From positions 1 to 64,000 of the forward strand of contig JAJSPD010000122.1 of the NCBI GenBank assembly GCA_021307315.1: 64,000 nt of DNA, written 5' to 3'. This document shows, piece after piece, positions 35,071 to 45,910 of this stretch. Numbering within the stretch: position 1 is the first letter of the stretch; each line of letters begins with the position of its first letter. Position numbers and translations under genes: made by a program. Source of the stretch: Bisporella sp. PMI_857 (taxonomy: Eukaryota; Ascomycota; Leotiomycetes; Helotiales; Helotiaceae). The notes under the pieces were generated by a model. The model was not told the origin of the DNA. It saw nothing but the letters and a program-made list of their open reading frames with translations, and ran no database searches.

Positions 35071-36387
35071 TCAACCCACGGTAGCTCCTTTCCCCACTGC
35101 CTGTCTACCTTGAAGGCACGACAGATCTATCCCATTAAGTCTCATATAATTCCACATATCTCGACATGCATCTGTCAATGACTCTTTGGTCACCCACCCC
35201 AACTCGTGTCTCGCGCGGTCTGCAGCTGCAACGGATGACTGAACATCACCTGCTCTCCTACCAACTGTCTTCCTTGGAATACGGCATTGTGAAACAGACT
35301 CTACTGCCGCTACAACCTCCAGCACAGAGTATCCAGTCCCGGTTCCGAGGTTGAAGGTGCGGTAGCCTCCTTGTACTCGTCCGGCTTGGACAGTGGACAA
35401 GGCGGCGGTGTGTCCTCGGGCAAGATCGGTCACATGTATAAAATCTCGAATTGCGGTACCATCTGGCGTGTTCCAGTCACTTCCATACACGGATAGCTCC
35501 TGATATTGACCAATGATGACTTTTGCCACGACAGGCAACAAATTCGATGGAACCCCTTTCGGATCTTCCCCCAGTAGCCCTGAGGAATCGCAACCAATTG
35601 GATTGAAGTACCGGAGCCCAATGATGTTCCAAGAAGGGTCTGATGTCGCGAGATCAGAAAGAATTGCTTCACCAAAGAATTTCGTGCGACCATAAGGACT
35701 TGCTATACCGATGAAGCCTGGCTGAGCACGTTTTTCGGTGCCATCAACGTCTCGGTACGTTTCATTCTTGTGGACAACTTGCTCTTCCCGGAGGCCTCTG
35801 ATACCGTCAGCTAAGGTGCCGTATACGACCGCTGACGAAGAAAAGATGAAAGTTTTGATGTTAAATTCGTCCAGAAGAGTCAGAAAATCGACTAAGCCGC
35901 TGACGTTGTTTTGGTAGTATTTCAATGGCTGTCTGATGCTCGCCTCGACTGATTTAAAGGCGGCAAAGTGGATGACTCCAGTAATATTCGATCTCTTCTG
36001 CTCGCCCGGAAGGATTGTCAAGCAATGAGATTCGAATACAGCCCTCATGGCGGCTACATCTCGATAGTCCGCGTCGTGGAGTTCCGCCCTGGGGCATTGA
36101 CCACCACAGCTTTCGTAGTGACGATTTGCTAGCGTTAAGATTCTGCTGAATACATCGTGAAAGCTGTTGCTTAAATCATCTACAATAACCACATTGTATC
36201 CGGCTTTTAGGAGTTCCAACGAGGTATGGCTGCCTATGAATCCAAGACCGCCGGTGATGAGCACATATTCGTTGGTAGCTGTCTCAAGGGATGCATCCTG
36301 GAACAATGTGTCTGCCTCCGTTCCTGGTGTTGACGGACTTGAGATGTGAGGTGAAGACACCCCTGAGCTCACTTCTGATGCATACAT
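35071..36387 (-). CDS. uge3: UDP-glucose 4-epimerase (Uge3 type)
   Basis: Intronless, 438 residues; a short-chain dehydrogenase/reductase fold of the GalE class. The NAD-binding GxxGxxG motif is GGLGFIGSH from residue 46, preceded by YVLITG and followed by VVIVDDLSNS. The catalytic triad is present: Ser in FSSSAVVYG (residues 182-190), and Tyr232 and Lys236 in SPYGRTK. The end has LGTGTGYSVLEVV and a GxRxGD motif (VGRRAGDV). An extra ~35-residue Ser/Pro-rich N-terminus precedes the fold. The enzyme interconverts UDP-Glc/UDP-Gal and, in the Uge3 class, UDP-GlcNAc/UDP-GalNAc, supplying GAG precursors; dual specificity here is inferred from cluster context. It diverges from the second spherulin-like gene. 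Confidence 0.9.
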   Translation of the reverse strand: MYASEVSSGVSSPHISSPSTPGTEADTLFQDASLETATNEYVLITGGLGFIGSHTSLELLKAGYNVVIVDDLSNSFHDVFSRILTLANRHYESCGGQCPRAELHDADYRDVAAMRAVFESHCLTILPGEQKRSNITGVIHFAAFKSVEASIRQPLKYYQNNVSGLVDFLTLLDEFNIKTFIFSSSAVVYGTLADGIRGLREEQVVHKNETYRDVDGTEKRAQPGFIGIASPYGRTKFFGEAILSDLATSDPSWNIIGLRYFNPIGCDSSGLLGEDPKGVPSNLLPVVAKVIIGQYQELSVYGSDWNTPDGTAIRDFIHVTDLARGHTAALSTVQAGRVQGGYRTFNLGTGTGYSVLEVVAAVESVSQCRIPRKTVGRRAGDVQSSVAAADRARHELGWVTKESLTDACRDMWNYMRLNGIDLSCLQGRQAVGKGATVG

Positions 36388-36915
36388 GTCAGTCTTACTG
36401 ATCTAACAGTGGATATGGCAATCCGTGGAGCAAATTCAGCAAGCGTATGACCATATAACCAGCTTCAGATTGTTACTCGCACTGAGGGTTAATGAACCTT
36501 AAGCGAGGCTTCAATCCTTGCCGAATTGCAGATAAGTGGATCTAGTACCATACTCTCCCACAATATGTGTTGGTGAGACAGGGGCTTTGCTTGGCAAAAT
36601 AACCGTCCCAGCCTTACTACACTAACAGCAACGAAGGCGGGGGAGCGGATCCATGGGGCTTAAGCCTTATAAACACGGGTTCCCGTCGGGACACCAGCCC
36701 GGATACTTCTACCACCGGGCCGTCAATATTGTGGTGGTCCGCATGGAGCTTGGACCATCTGCTATGATTAGCACAACGACATATCATTAAAAGCAGTACG
36801 GAATATCCCGAACCAGCGGTATGTAAAAGAAAGTATACATGCATATTAATCCTAAATCATGGACCCACGATTTAGACCTTGCCATCTCATCAAAGCAAAG
36901 AAACATCGCGAAATC
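36388..36915. promoter_or_regulatory. Divergent promoter region between uge3 and the second spherulin-like gene
   Basis: A 528-nt non-coding gap separates two genes transcribed apart. This repeats the divergent layout of gtb3 and the sph3-like gene. No distinct motif was assigned. Confidence 0.45.
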
Positions 36916-37903
36916 ATGGCAACGGAAACTGCCACGACTATACCGAGTATTGCGCCCAAGGCCAGCGTCCTCGTTCCATTGTACATCTACCCTGTGTCCG
37001 ACAAAACATGGCAACCCCTTTATGAGGCGTAAGTTTAGCTAGTCCTTCCGCACGTGCATTTTGGTCGTGGCTTGGAAGCTTTCTAACTTTTTTTTCCTTT
37101 GGGATGCAGAATAGCTGCTCACCCTACCGTCGACTTCCTGGTGATAGTGAACCCCAACAGTGGACCAGGTGTCTCGTTCTTACCCGGCCGTGACTACGTG
37201 CGAGAAGTCCCAAAGCTGAATGACTACGCCAATGTGACTACAGTAGGCTATGTCCTTATTGACTATTGCAGACGGCCCTTAAGCGATGTCTACGCAGACA
37301 TTAAGACTTATGCCGGCTGGGCCACCAACAACGAAAACACCGGCCTCGGTGTCAAAGGGATCTTCCTGGACGAGACGCCGAACCATCATTCCACTGAGCG
37401 CGCTGAATATCTGTATGCCGTACACCAGCATATCAAAGCTATGTGGGGGATATTGGGAGACCGGTTGGTAAGTCCCTTCGCCGAGCGATGCCGAGCGCAT
37501 GCCGAGCATGACAGATTCCCGTCTCGTTTGGGATCTCCCTATTAAGTTCTGTAAGTTGGTGAAACTGACAATTTGGGCCTAGGTGATCCACAACCCTGGG
37601 ACGCCACCAGACCCCGGCCTGGTGGCTCCTGTCCCCGACGGTCCGGACATAGTAGTAACTTGTGAGGAATCGTATGATCGATACCGAGGGAACGAAGTTC
37701 AGAAGCGGCTCAAAGAATATCATTATGATCGTGCTAGATCTGGCTGCATAATTTCCGCAGTACCCAGAGATGAAATGGGATCATTTGTTCAAGAATTGCG
37801 CCATCGTGGAGCATACCTCTTTGCTACAGACTTAGTCCACGATTTCTATGAGGACTTTGGTAGCGGCTGGCACGATTTCGTAACTGCGATGGAGACGCCA
37901 TGA
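36916..37903 (+). CDS. Second spherulin-4 family protein (GH135-like), no targeting sequence
   Basis: Exons 36916-37028, 37110-37467 and 37583-37903 join in phase to 263 residues. The fold matches the sph3-like gene at 31745 block by block, with introns at equivalent sites: VLVPLYIYP, FLVIVNPNSGPG, TVGYVLIDYCRRPL, TYAGWA, KGIFLDETPNHH, IHNPGTPPDP, VVTCEESYD and DFYEDFGSGW. Differences: only 17 residues precede the barrel, with no signal peptide or membrane anchor, and no upstream exon was found. The expected acidic residues (FLDE, CEES) are kept, so activity is plausible. It may be cytosolic, exported unconventionally, or missing an unrecognised first exon. It is probably a tandem duplicate within the GAG cluster. 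Confidence 0.8.
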
Positions 37904-39250
37904 AATCAAGGATGACACATCGCTCCAGTTTCATATTCAGGCAAATAATAAGAGTCTCATCCCGTCGGAAAGGCATGGATTCTGGCACTTGGGGACTTTT
38001 CTGATTGCTCTATTTTAGTCTCAGATAACAATCTTTCAACTACATTATCGAGTACCTGTCTCACGTGTATTTTTAGCCCCAGAGCCCTGCTCACTCTTTC
38101 CGGTGGTCGTTTCGCTTAGGCATAACCCTACCTCTGCGTGGATGAATAACTTGTTAGTCTACTGTAAGGTCAGCATACCCTGCATATTCTAGATAACAGG
38201 GATCCTACAATGTAAAGCCTCACGGTACATTAGTGTAATATTCGCACGAGTACTTCTCTGAACCAAATCCGACGGTTCTCCTCATATCCTCCGTATGCTA
38301 AACGTCACGCGTTGACTGCTCAATACGGTCATTGGACTGGTCGAGACCGGCCACGTAGGACGGTAAAAGCACAAGTACCTACAAGAAACAATAGTGTGTG
38401 ATAGCAGAGCAATGGAGTAAATATTGACGCCACGGCAATCACCACAAGTGGCTTTCGCTCGCCCGAAATCAGCCTCTATCTAAACTTCGAGGCGGAATCA
38501 ATAGTCAAGTACTCGTCATCACCAATCTGCAACCATAATTTTTTGCATCCCACGCCACAGCATAGAGCGATTCCTCGAAGGTGAGCGGTGAAGACAACGC
38601 GTTGTAGGAATGTCCATGACGAAGCCGTCGAAGTCTGCCGTGATGGCGGATGGAATGAGGGGGATATTGGTTGGTGCTTGCTTTGGCATTTGTCGGTATC
38701 TGAATCTCGACGACTGAGATTCTGTCCTGAGACAAAATCTTAATCGTTATTGGTAGTTGTGCCGTTTTTATTATCATATTCAAGCGATAAGGTAGCTGTA
38801 GGAGCTTGAGCTAGCGCAGTATAATTCTTAGCTGAGATATCCACAGATGGTGTGTCCGCAATGCTTGCTAATCATCTAGAAGGGCGAATACGGCAAAGGT
38901 CGCAGAGATGTGGACGAGAGTGTAGCTGAACAACTAGAAGCGGTGTCAACAGCACCAAGGCGACTTTTGTTTTTTTGTTTCGGAGAAGAGAAATGATATT
39001 CTGCAGCCACGGCTTTATCAGGCTCCTGCTTTAGTAAAAAGTCTTCTCCGCTTTCAGTCTTTTCACTCAGTGATCCAGAATGCAGGGAGATTCACGACGC
39101 TAACTTCACTATCCCAGTCCTGCCCAACCCATGTTGTTTCCTATAATATCCTCAATTCAGCGACATATACCGTCGCTTTATTGATGCATGTTGCATTACT
39201 GGTTTTGCAACTTGTTCTTTTTCCATCTGATACTACTCACGAGTCTCAAA
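37904..39250. other. Intergenic spacer between spherulin-like gene and agd3
   Basis: No firm gene is seen. A coding-like minus-strand patch lies at about 38505-38690 (see findings). The rest, including the agd3 promoter side, is unremarkable. Confidence 0.4.
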
Positions 39251-41917
39251 ATGCTCCCCAACTTAGGTGGATTTAGGCTGCTTTTATTAGCATGTTCTCT
39301 GCTAGTGTCCTTAGCTTCAGCTCTTACAGTGTCAAGCACAATCCTCGTGTTTGCTAGAGATGCGGATTCTGCAGTCTCTGGGACTTCAGGTCTTAATGCC
39401 TATGGCATTCCTTTCCAGGTCGTCATTGTCCCACAAAATGGGATTACGCTCCCTACTCTTAACTCATCTACTACTGTCGGCAACTATGGTGGTATTATTG
39501 TTCTGAGCGAAATCTCTTATGAATATTCCACGGGCTGGGCGAGCGCGTTAACAGATCTTCAATGGCAAGTAATGTATAACTATCAGTCAAATTTCGGTGT
39601 CCGAATGGTTAGGCTTGATGCCTACCCTACCTCAGACTTTGGTGTGTAGTCTCTGAGCCGGTTTGGAATGTAGTTCTGACTTGATGAGTAGGTGTCGAAA
39701 CTGTAATCGCTGACACTGGCTGCTGTGATTATGATGTTGAACAGCTTGTTAGTTTTACCGACACGAGCGCTTTCCCTACTGCAAATCTTAAAACGTAAAT
39801 ACAAGGATCACAACTTCATATATAGTTGATTAATTATCTTTTAGTGGAGCTGGCATCACTACAAAAGGTCTGTGGCATTATCCTGCCTCTATTACAGACT
39901 CTACAATTGCAAAGCAGATCGCTCAATTTGCCCCAAGTGGAGCCTTTACGACCCCTTCTACTGCGGCTGTTATTAACAACTTCGGTACCCGCCAGCAAAT
40001 GGTATGGTTTAGTTCTTGGGCTACAGATTGGTCGGTTACCTCGAACTTCCTCCAGCATGCCTATATTCACTGGATAACTCGGGGCTTATGTAAGTTCCAT
40101 TCTACGCTCTTTTAGCTGTTTATTATACAAGTTCCTTTGACATTTCACCTAGTCATCGGCCAGCGTCGCATCTACTTCAACACGCAAGTTGATGACGTGC
40201 ATTTGGCAACAGACATCTACCAGCCTGCCGGCACCAGGTTCCGCCTCCGCACCAGCGATTTGGATGCCCACGCCAGTTGGCAGGCAGACCTTAATTCTCG
40301 CCTTCCCGCGGGATCCTCCTACATAATAGAGCTTGCACACAACGGCAACGGCAACATTGAAGCCGCCGTCAATGCCGATACAACGGGAAAATGCATCCCT
40401 GAGAGCTCTATAAACATGCTTGCCTACCCTCCCAGCACCCCTCTCGAATTCCAGAAACCCCTTGGCACGGGCACAAACCTCTGGCCCAGTAGTCCCCAGA
40501 CATATTCCTGGAGTCTCGCCTGTACACAGCTGGATTCATTCGGAGCCTGGTTCCAGGTGGCTGCGAACCGCGACAAGTTCGCACATCTTTCGCACACGTT
40601 TTCGCACGAGGCGCTTAATAATGCCACGACGTCCGATGCCACAAAAGAGATCACCTTTAATCAGGCATGGTTGGGGCAGGTGGGTATTGCGGCGGGGAAG
40701 TTTAGCTCGAACGGACTGATCCCCCCAGCTATTACGGGACTGCATAATGGGGATGTGATTAAAGCGTGGATGGATAATGGGATTACAACAGTCGTGGGCG
40801 ATAATACGAGACCTGCGTTGTTGAATACAGTTTGTTTTTTTACTTATCCGATACCTCGCTCTGTGAGAAAATGTGGCACATCTGCTAATTCAAGTTTACA
40901 CAGCAAAACGAGCACTGGCCCTTGATCACTACGGTTGCTGCAAATGGGTACGCCGGCCTGACGATCATGCCTCGGTGGTGTATGTATACCCGCCATTCCC
41001 AACCCTAAGGAATTAATGAACTGTTACCCCACCTTACTCTATGATATGCGAAGCAAAACTAATCGTTAGGCCCGCATAGCCACCCCCATCTACTACAATT
41101 GCTACTCTGCGGACTGCACGCTTGCTGAATGGATTAATACGTCCGGCGGCTCAGGGGACTTTAGTTCTCTACTCGACTTTTCTCGCACGAGTTATACGCA
41201 CCACTTACTTGGCTTGCGTCATGATCCGTCCGTGCCTCTTCTCCTTTCTTTAACGCCACTAGTTTCATTTTATATCGGCTATGGTAAATTCGTTATGTAG
41301 ACTAATACTATTTTCCACAGTTTCATGTTCCACCAAGCAAACCTCCGACAAGGCGACACTGACACTTTTACGGTGGGAAGCGTATCCGGACAACTGTCTC
41401 TCTTCCAGATCTTCGTTGAGACTATCCTTCAAGAGATGATGAGGCTGTAAGTTGGCGAAGGCCATTTCGATTTTGCCACCCACCCCTCTTCTCCCATATC
41501 GCACCAGAGCATATACTGATATGGGTGTACGCAGCACAACCTGGCCAATAATCACAAAGCAGCATAGCGCCATCGGTCTCGCCTTCACTAACCGCATGAC
41601 CGTCGAGTGCGTCTTTCCCTTGCCCTTATGTTATCAAATTAAATAGAGAACTGCCACTAACCACTATCTCCATCAGCAACTGCAAACCGAAACTGACCTA
41701 CATCTATTCCACGGACCGCACCAAAATAACTGGCGTCACGCTAGGCGCCACAAGCAATCGGTGTTCTGTTCCCGTGCCAGTCCAATTTCCTGGCGCGGCA
41801 ACCACCACCTCCAGCGGAGTTACAAATGAGCAGCTTGGGAGCGACCCTCTCACCAAGTGGACAAGATTGAGCGGGAGTACGGTAACATTCACGCTTTCTT
41901 CGCCGATTGCCGTCTAA
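39251..41917 (+). CDS. agd3: Secreted GAG deacetylase (Agd3 type, CE18)
   Basis: Nine exons join in phase to 692 residues: 39251-39641, 39692-39794, 39845-40089, 40153-40829, 40904-40979, 41080-41227, 41321-41446, 41535-41606 and 41677-41917. A signal peptide (MLPNLGGFRLLLLACSLLVSLASA) selects this ATG over an upstream in-frame start. The deacetylase core keeps the metal and catalytic motifs: VDD at 259-261 (QVDDVHL) and HTFSH at 394-398. A beta-rich N-terminal domain precedes it, with another C-terminal domain after it. A. fumigatus Agd3 partially de-N-acetylates galactosaminogalactan outside the cell, giving the cationic, adhesive polymer. The sixth exon uses the acceptor GCATAG at 41079; the nearer TTAG gives a stop. 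Confidence 0.88.
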
Positions 41918-42548
41918 GAGTGATATTTGGCAATGCGTTGGCGGAGGGCTGTTCAATTTATGAATTTCTTTACGGGAGCTGCCAAACAGCGTGGACCTTT
42001 TTATGAATGACATGGAAATCTGACCACATCAACGAATATTGTGAGGTACCGCACCTATCAAGCCTAGGAGAGTCACTCTCTAAATAAATTATCCTCCCTC
42101 CTTAGTTTAGTATTAATATACGGTATTCTTACAAGTGTTTGCTCATCTGATTTGTATCCTAATCCAGAAGCCCTTCAGGCACTTTGCAGTCGATATAAGT
42201 GTTTGGATTCCGATTGCGCAGCTTTATAACGCATCGAAATTAGGGGACGAGAGGGTCGTGAAGATGTTTCTAGGTCAAGGGTGTGGGGCCTAACCCGAAA
42301 GGCTATCACAGTCGAAGTCACTGTGCTGGTCGGTGTTAAGTGGTATTATTCTCAGGCTACTCTGCTCTTGGAACGAGATGATGCCCAACTGAATGAAGCG
42401 GATGGAGACTAGTAGACGCCCAGCTGGGCTCGGGATAATAGTTAGCATAAATGCTGGAGCGGATTTCATTCATTTGATGTTTTGAGAGCTCGCAATTTTA
42501 CACTATAAATATTCCCCTTGACAATCAGGCCATAATACACCTGATTTA
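41918..42548. other. Intergenic spacer, convergent
   Basis: A 631-nt gap lies between the convergent ends of agd3 and the metallo-beta-lactamase gene. Nothing was recognised in it. Confidence 0.5.
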
Positions 42549-43481
42549 CTATTTAGCCCCCTGCATTATGCTTATCAGTTCTTTCGAAGCCTTGATTGGA
42601 AGGTGGAGACAAATATCACCAGCTGCTGTTGGCTTTGGCAACTTCCCAGCTCGAATATTCCATTGCAAAGACTGGTGCAAAAGCCTCGGTTCCCCGAGCA
42701 CAGAATCCCTCTCCAATCTAAATTTAAGAAACTCCTCTTCTGTCGTCCCGTCCTTAAAATGCTTGTTCTCCGCTTTCTGTTCTTTTACAGTCGTGTACGG
42801 TTTATATTTCACGCCAGCATCGTTCTCTGCCCGTGACTCTGGTGGGTAATCATGTCCAACGTAGAGGCGATAGTGCCCGGGCAAATTCAAGAGGGTTCTC
42901 GCGGAGTTATATAGAGCTATAGCCGAGCCGCCGGGGAAATCAGCTCGCGCAGATCCAACGTCTGGGTTGAATATAGAGTCCCCGGTGAACACGTTTTCAC
43001 CGATGATATAGCCAACATGATCAGGAGTGTGACCGGGGAGATATAGAACCTTTGCATTCAACTTCCCAATCGTGAATTCCTCGTTGTCTTGGAAGAGCTT
43101 GTCAAAGACATTGGATAGTTCGGAATCCTCGATCCCGTATCTTCGGGCAAATGTAGATTGAACCTGAGTGATACATGCTCCGATACCAATATCTGGGCGT
43201 GGCTTCCCCTGATTGACGAGCTGTTGTTGAAGATAGGTTGAAGCAGTGAGATGGTCTGCGTGTGCATGAGTCTCGAGAACGCGTGTAACAATGAGGTTCT
43301 TCTCTGAAACAAGTGAGAGGAGTCTATCTGCAGTCTCGGTGCTAATTTGATTCGAGACTGGATTGAAGTCGATGACTGAGTCGATGATTACTGCGTCACG
43401 TGTCTCAGGGTCGGCAACGACGTACTGCCAAGTTGCAGTGACGGGTTCAAAAAGGGAAATAACCTCTGGCTTGTGGGTCAT
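42549..43481 (-). CDS. Metallo-beta-lactamase fold hydrolase, probable persulfide dioxygenase (Blh/ETHE1-like)
   Basis: Intronless, 310 residues. The metal site is complete: THAHADH (His72, His74, Asp76, His77), His151 in LPGHTPDH, Asp168 in FTGDSIF and His210 in VGHDY. The opening (FEPVTATWQYVVADPETRDAVIIDSV) and the GSARADFPGG loop are typical of the ETHE1/Blh branch rather than glyoxalase II. That branch oxidises glutathione persulfide to sulfite with one iron. No mitochondrial targeting peptide is obvious. The gene diverges from a YeeE/YedE transporter gene, a pairing that mirrors the bacterial Blh-PmpAB sulfide-detoxification genes and supports the persulfide assignment over general hydrolase roles. 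Confidence 0.85.
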   Translation of the reverse strand: MTHKPEVISLFEPVTATWQYVVADPETRDAVIIDSVIDFNPVSNQISTETADRLLSLVSEKNLIVTRVLETHAHADHLTASTYLQQQLVNQGKPRPDIGIGACITQVQSTFARRYGIEDSELSNVFDKLFQDNEEFTIGKLNAKVLYLPGHTPDHVGYIIGENVFTGDSIFNPDVGSARADFPGGSAIALYNSARTLLNLPGHYRLYVGHDYPPESRAENDAGVKYKPYTTVKEQKAENKHFKDGTTEEEFLKFRLERDSVLGEPRLLHQSLQWNIRAGKLPKPTAAGDICLHLPIKASKELISIMQGAK

Positions 43482-44217
43482 TTTATAGTCGACGTTGATT
43501 GCTCCCGTTAAAAATAGTGACGCGGTGAAGATTGCTATGTTGTTGGTCAGAGAGAGAGGTAAAGCAGGGGCTGAGAAGTTATATATACTATTGAGATGTG
43601 TGGCAAAGGCTACAGGCTATTGATCAAGCAGCAAGAACAATTTTGTTAGATTTTGAGATTTCGGTTTGTCAACAGATGGATTGCGGATTTCCATTTGATG
43701 TTCCGCAGTGCCAGATAGGCATATAAATAAGCCAGCTAAAGAAGATTAAGGCAAGGTTGCTAGATGCTGACTAGCACCTGTACATCCCGGCCTTCCGAGC
43801 TCTACGCCAAAACGTGAGTCTCAAACACCTGACAGGAAGATCCATAGTCACACATTGCCGAGAAGATCGAGTGGCGTGATTCAGGTTTTCTAGACGCCGA
43901 CTGGGTCACTAACTTCGTGGTAGAGTTTTGAATAGCCCGCCATTTTTCAGATCGCCGACCATGACGTGCATGCACATAAAGAAGAAATTCTGGGGATATG
44001 CTCGGCGATTTGATATCCAATTTGGAATCTCGGTCGCTCGAAGCTTGGGCCGTTAAGATTGTTCCCACTGTGATTGCTAGGGAGCTTCTAATCAGGCGGA
44101 TATCTCTGGCCCCTGACTCCCTCAGCTGGCCATTTAATTCCTATTCAAATACATCACTCGCCGTTAATTGAAGGTAATAACTAAATTCATCCGTCTCCCC
44201 CTTCTATCATCAAAAAA
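43482..44217. promoter_or_regulatory. Divergent promoter region of the persulfide dioxygenase and YeeE genes
   Basis: A 736-nt non-coding gap is shared by two functionally linked genes transcribed apart. The frame at 43802-44068 is not supported. No operator motif was identified. Confidence 0.5.
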
Positions 44218-45318
44218 ATGCCGACAAATCCGGCCTCCACCGCCCTCTCAGGCTCTCTATTTGGCTCTGCCCTACTCCTCTCTGGGGTCTACTCCCCCTC
44301 GATCATATCCTCTCAACTTCTCCTATCTGATTTCCACATGTTAAAGGTCTTTCTGACGGCGAGCGCAAGCAGTGCGTAAGTACCCATATCATTTTTAAAA
44401 TAATAATACGTGCTTAAATCTAATTGTTTCAACAGTATGCTTATGGTCGTTGCGAAACAAACAAACATCTCTTCTTGCAGCCCGCGCAAGCCTTCCAACT
44501 TAAATCGATTGTACCGATATGATGGAAACGTCATTGGTGGTCTCCTTTTGGGAAGCGGGATGGCGCTCACAGGTGCATGCCCAGGCACCGTGTTAGTGCA
44601 GATCACAATGGGCGTCTCATCAGGCTTTCCAGTACTTGGAGGTGGAATTCTTGGTGGCATCCTGTGGTCTCGATTCGGACACTGTGTCAAATGCACAACC
44701 CCGGTGGCTTTTGCAGACACCAGGAAAGGCTGCGACTGCACCGATGAAAAGCTCACTGTTTATGAGTCCGCGAAAATGAAAGAGAGCCAGGCAGTCCTCA
44801 TTTATGAGCTTGTTTGTCTTGCCGTGATTGCATCGGCATCATACTTGATTCCTCATTTCACTGGATCTCAGCGTCTACACCCCATAGTTGGCGGGCTCCT
44901 TATTGGGGCTGCACAAGCAGCATCTCTCATACTCACTGGAGGTCCCATCGGTGTCTCCACTGCGTATGAAAGAATTGGACAATACATCTGTCGACTTACG
45001 GGGCTATCACCGCAGAAGAGCTCAGAGCCGTGGCCTTCCCTCGACCCTGTGATCTTTGTACTTGGAATGCTAGGCGGTGGTTGGGGCTTAGGAAAAGCTA
45101 TGGGATTGAAAGCACTTGAAGAGACAGTGCATATTTCCTTTACAAGAGCAATAATTGGTGGAGCGTCTCTTATCCTTGGGGCAAGGACAGCCGGGGGCTG
45201 TACCTCTGGACATGGAATTAGTGGAATGGCTACGTTGTCGAACTCAAGTTTTGTGACAGTGGGTGCCATGTTTGCAGGGGGAATTGGAGTATCCAAGCTC
45301 CTTCAATACCTGTTATAG
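44218..45318 (+). CDS. YeeE/YedE-family sulfur-compound transporter
   Basis: Exons 44218-44375 and 44436-45318 (60-nt intron) join in phase to 346 residues. It is a multi-pass membrane protein in two similar halves, each starting with a short glycine-rich motif. The family's conserved cysteines are present: Cys101 in LTGACPG and Cys308 in AGGCTSGHGISG; bacterial TsuA uses equivalent cysteines to pass thiosulfate. A cytosolic loop (about residues 135-175) is cysteine-rich and charged (HCVKCTTPV, KGCDCTDEK), which is unusual and may bind metal or sulfur. The opening SGVYSPSIISSQ fits fungal members. The divergent partner is the persulfide dioxygenase-like gene. Confidence 0.85.
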
Positions 45319-45910
45319 TGCGCAATAATATATTAGAGAGTGATAGATATTGAGAGAAGTTTTAGGTTTTCAAGTTGGATCACCTCCACCTTTTTTAAGC
45401 ATAGATCAAATTTTGGCATACTTTCTACTACTTGCTTTCAGCTACTATAATATTTCCTAGTATTTCGTCCGTCTCTATCCAGTCCAAAGATCGACTTGAC
45501 CATGTGATAACTTGGATGCATTCCACAAAATTTATTCCTCAACCTTATAAATTGGTTGTGATCACGCACCCAAAAATTGTCTGATATTGCAGCTGTCACA
45601 GCGTCCCGGTTTGATGTATGTCTAGATTCAGTCTAAGTTCGTCTTCTCCTCGGCCTGCTCTGACTTACAATTAGTTTCCTAAATCTACTTCTGCTATAAA
45701 TCGTGTTCATTAGCTATTATTAGTTACAATTCAAACTTAAAGAAACGATCTATAAATGAAATTTTACTAAAGTATCTCAAAAGTACACCCTTCCTCGCAG
45801 TAGGGGTTAATTCTAGTTATTCTAGCTACAACGGGATTGATAGCAACTTTTCATAATGCTTTAGTGAGAGGTGGTTCAAGGTCCCGACATTTTTATATTT
45901 ATATGAAATT
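45319..45910. other. AT-rich convergent spacer
   Basis: A gap of about 590 nt lies between the convergent transporter and transcription-factor genes. AT-rich, with no gene or repeat recognised. Confidence 0.5.
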
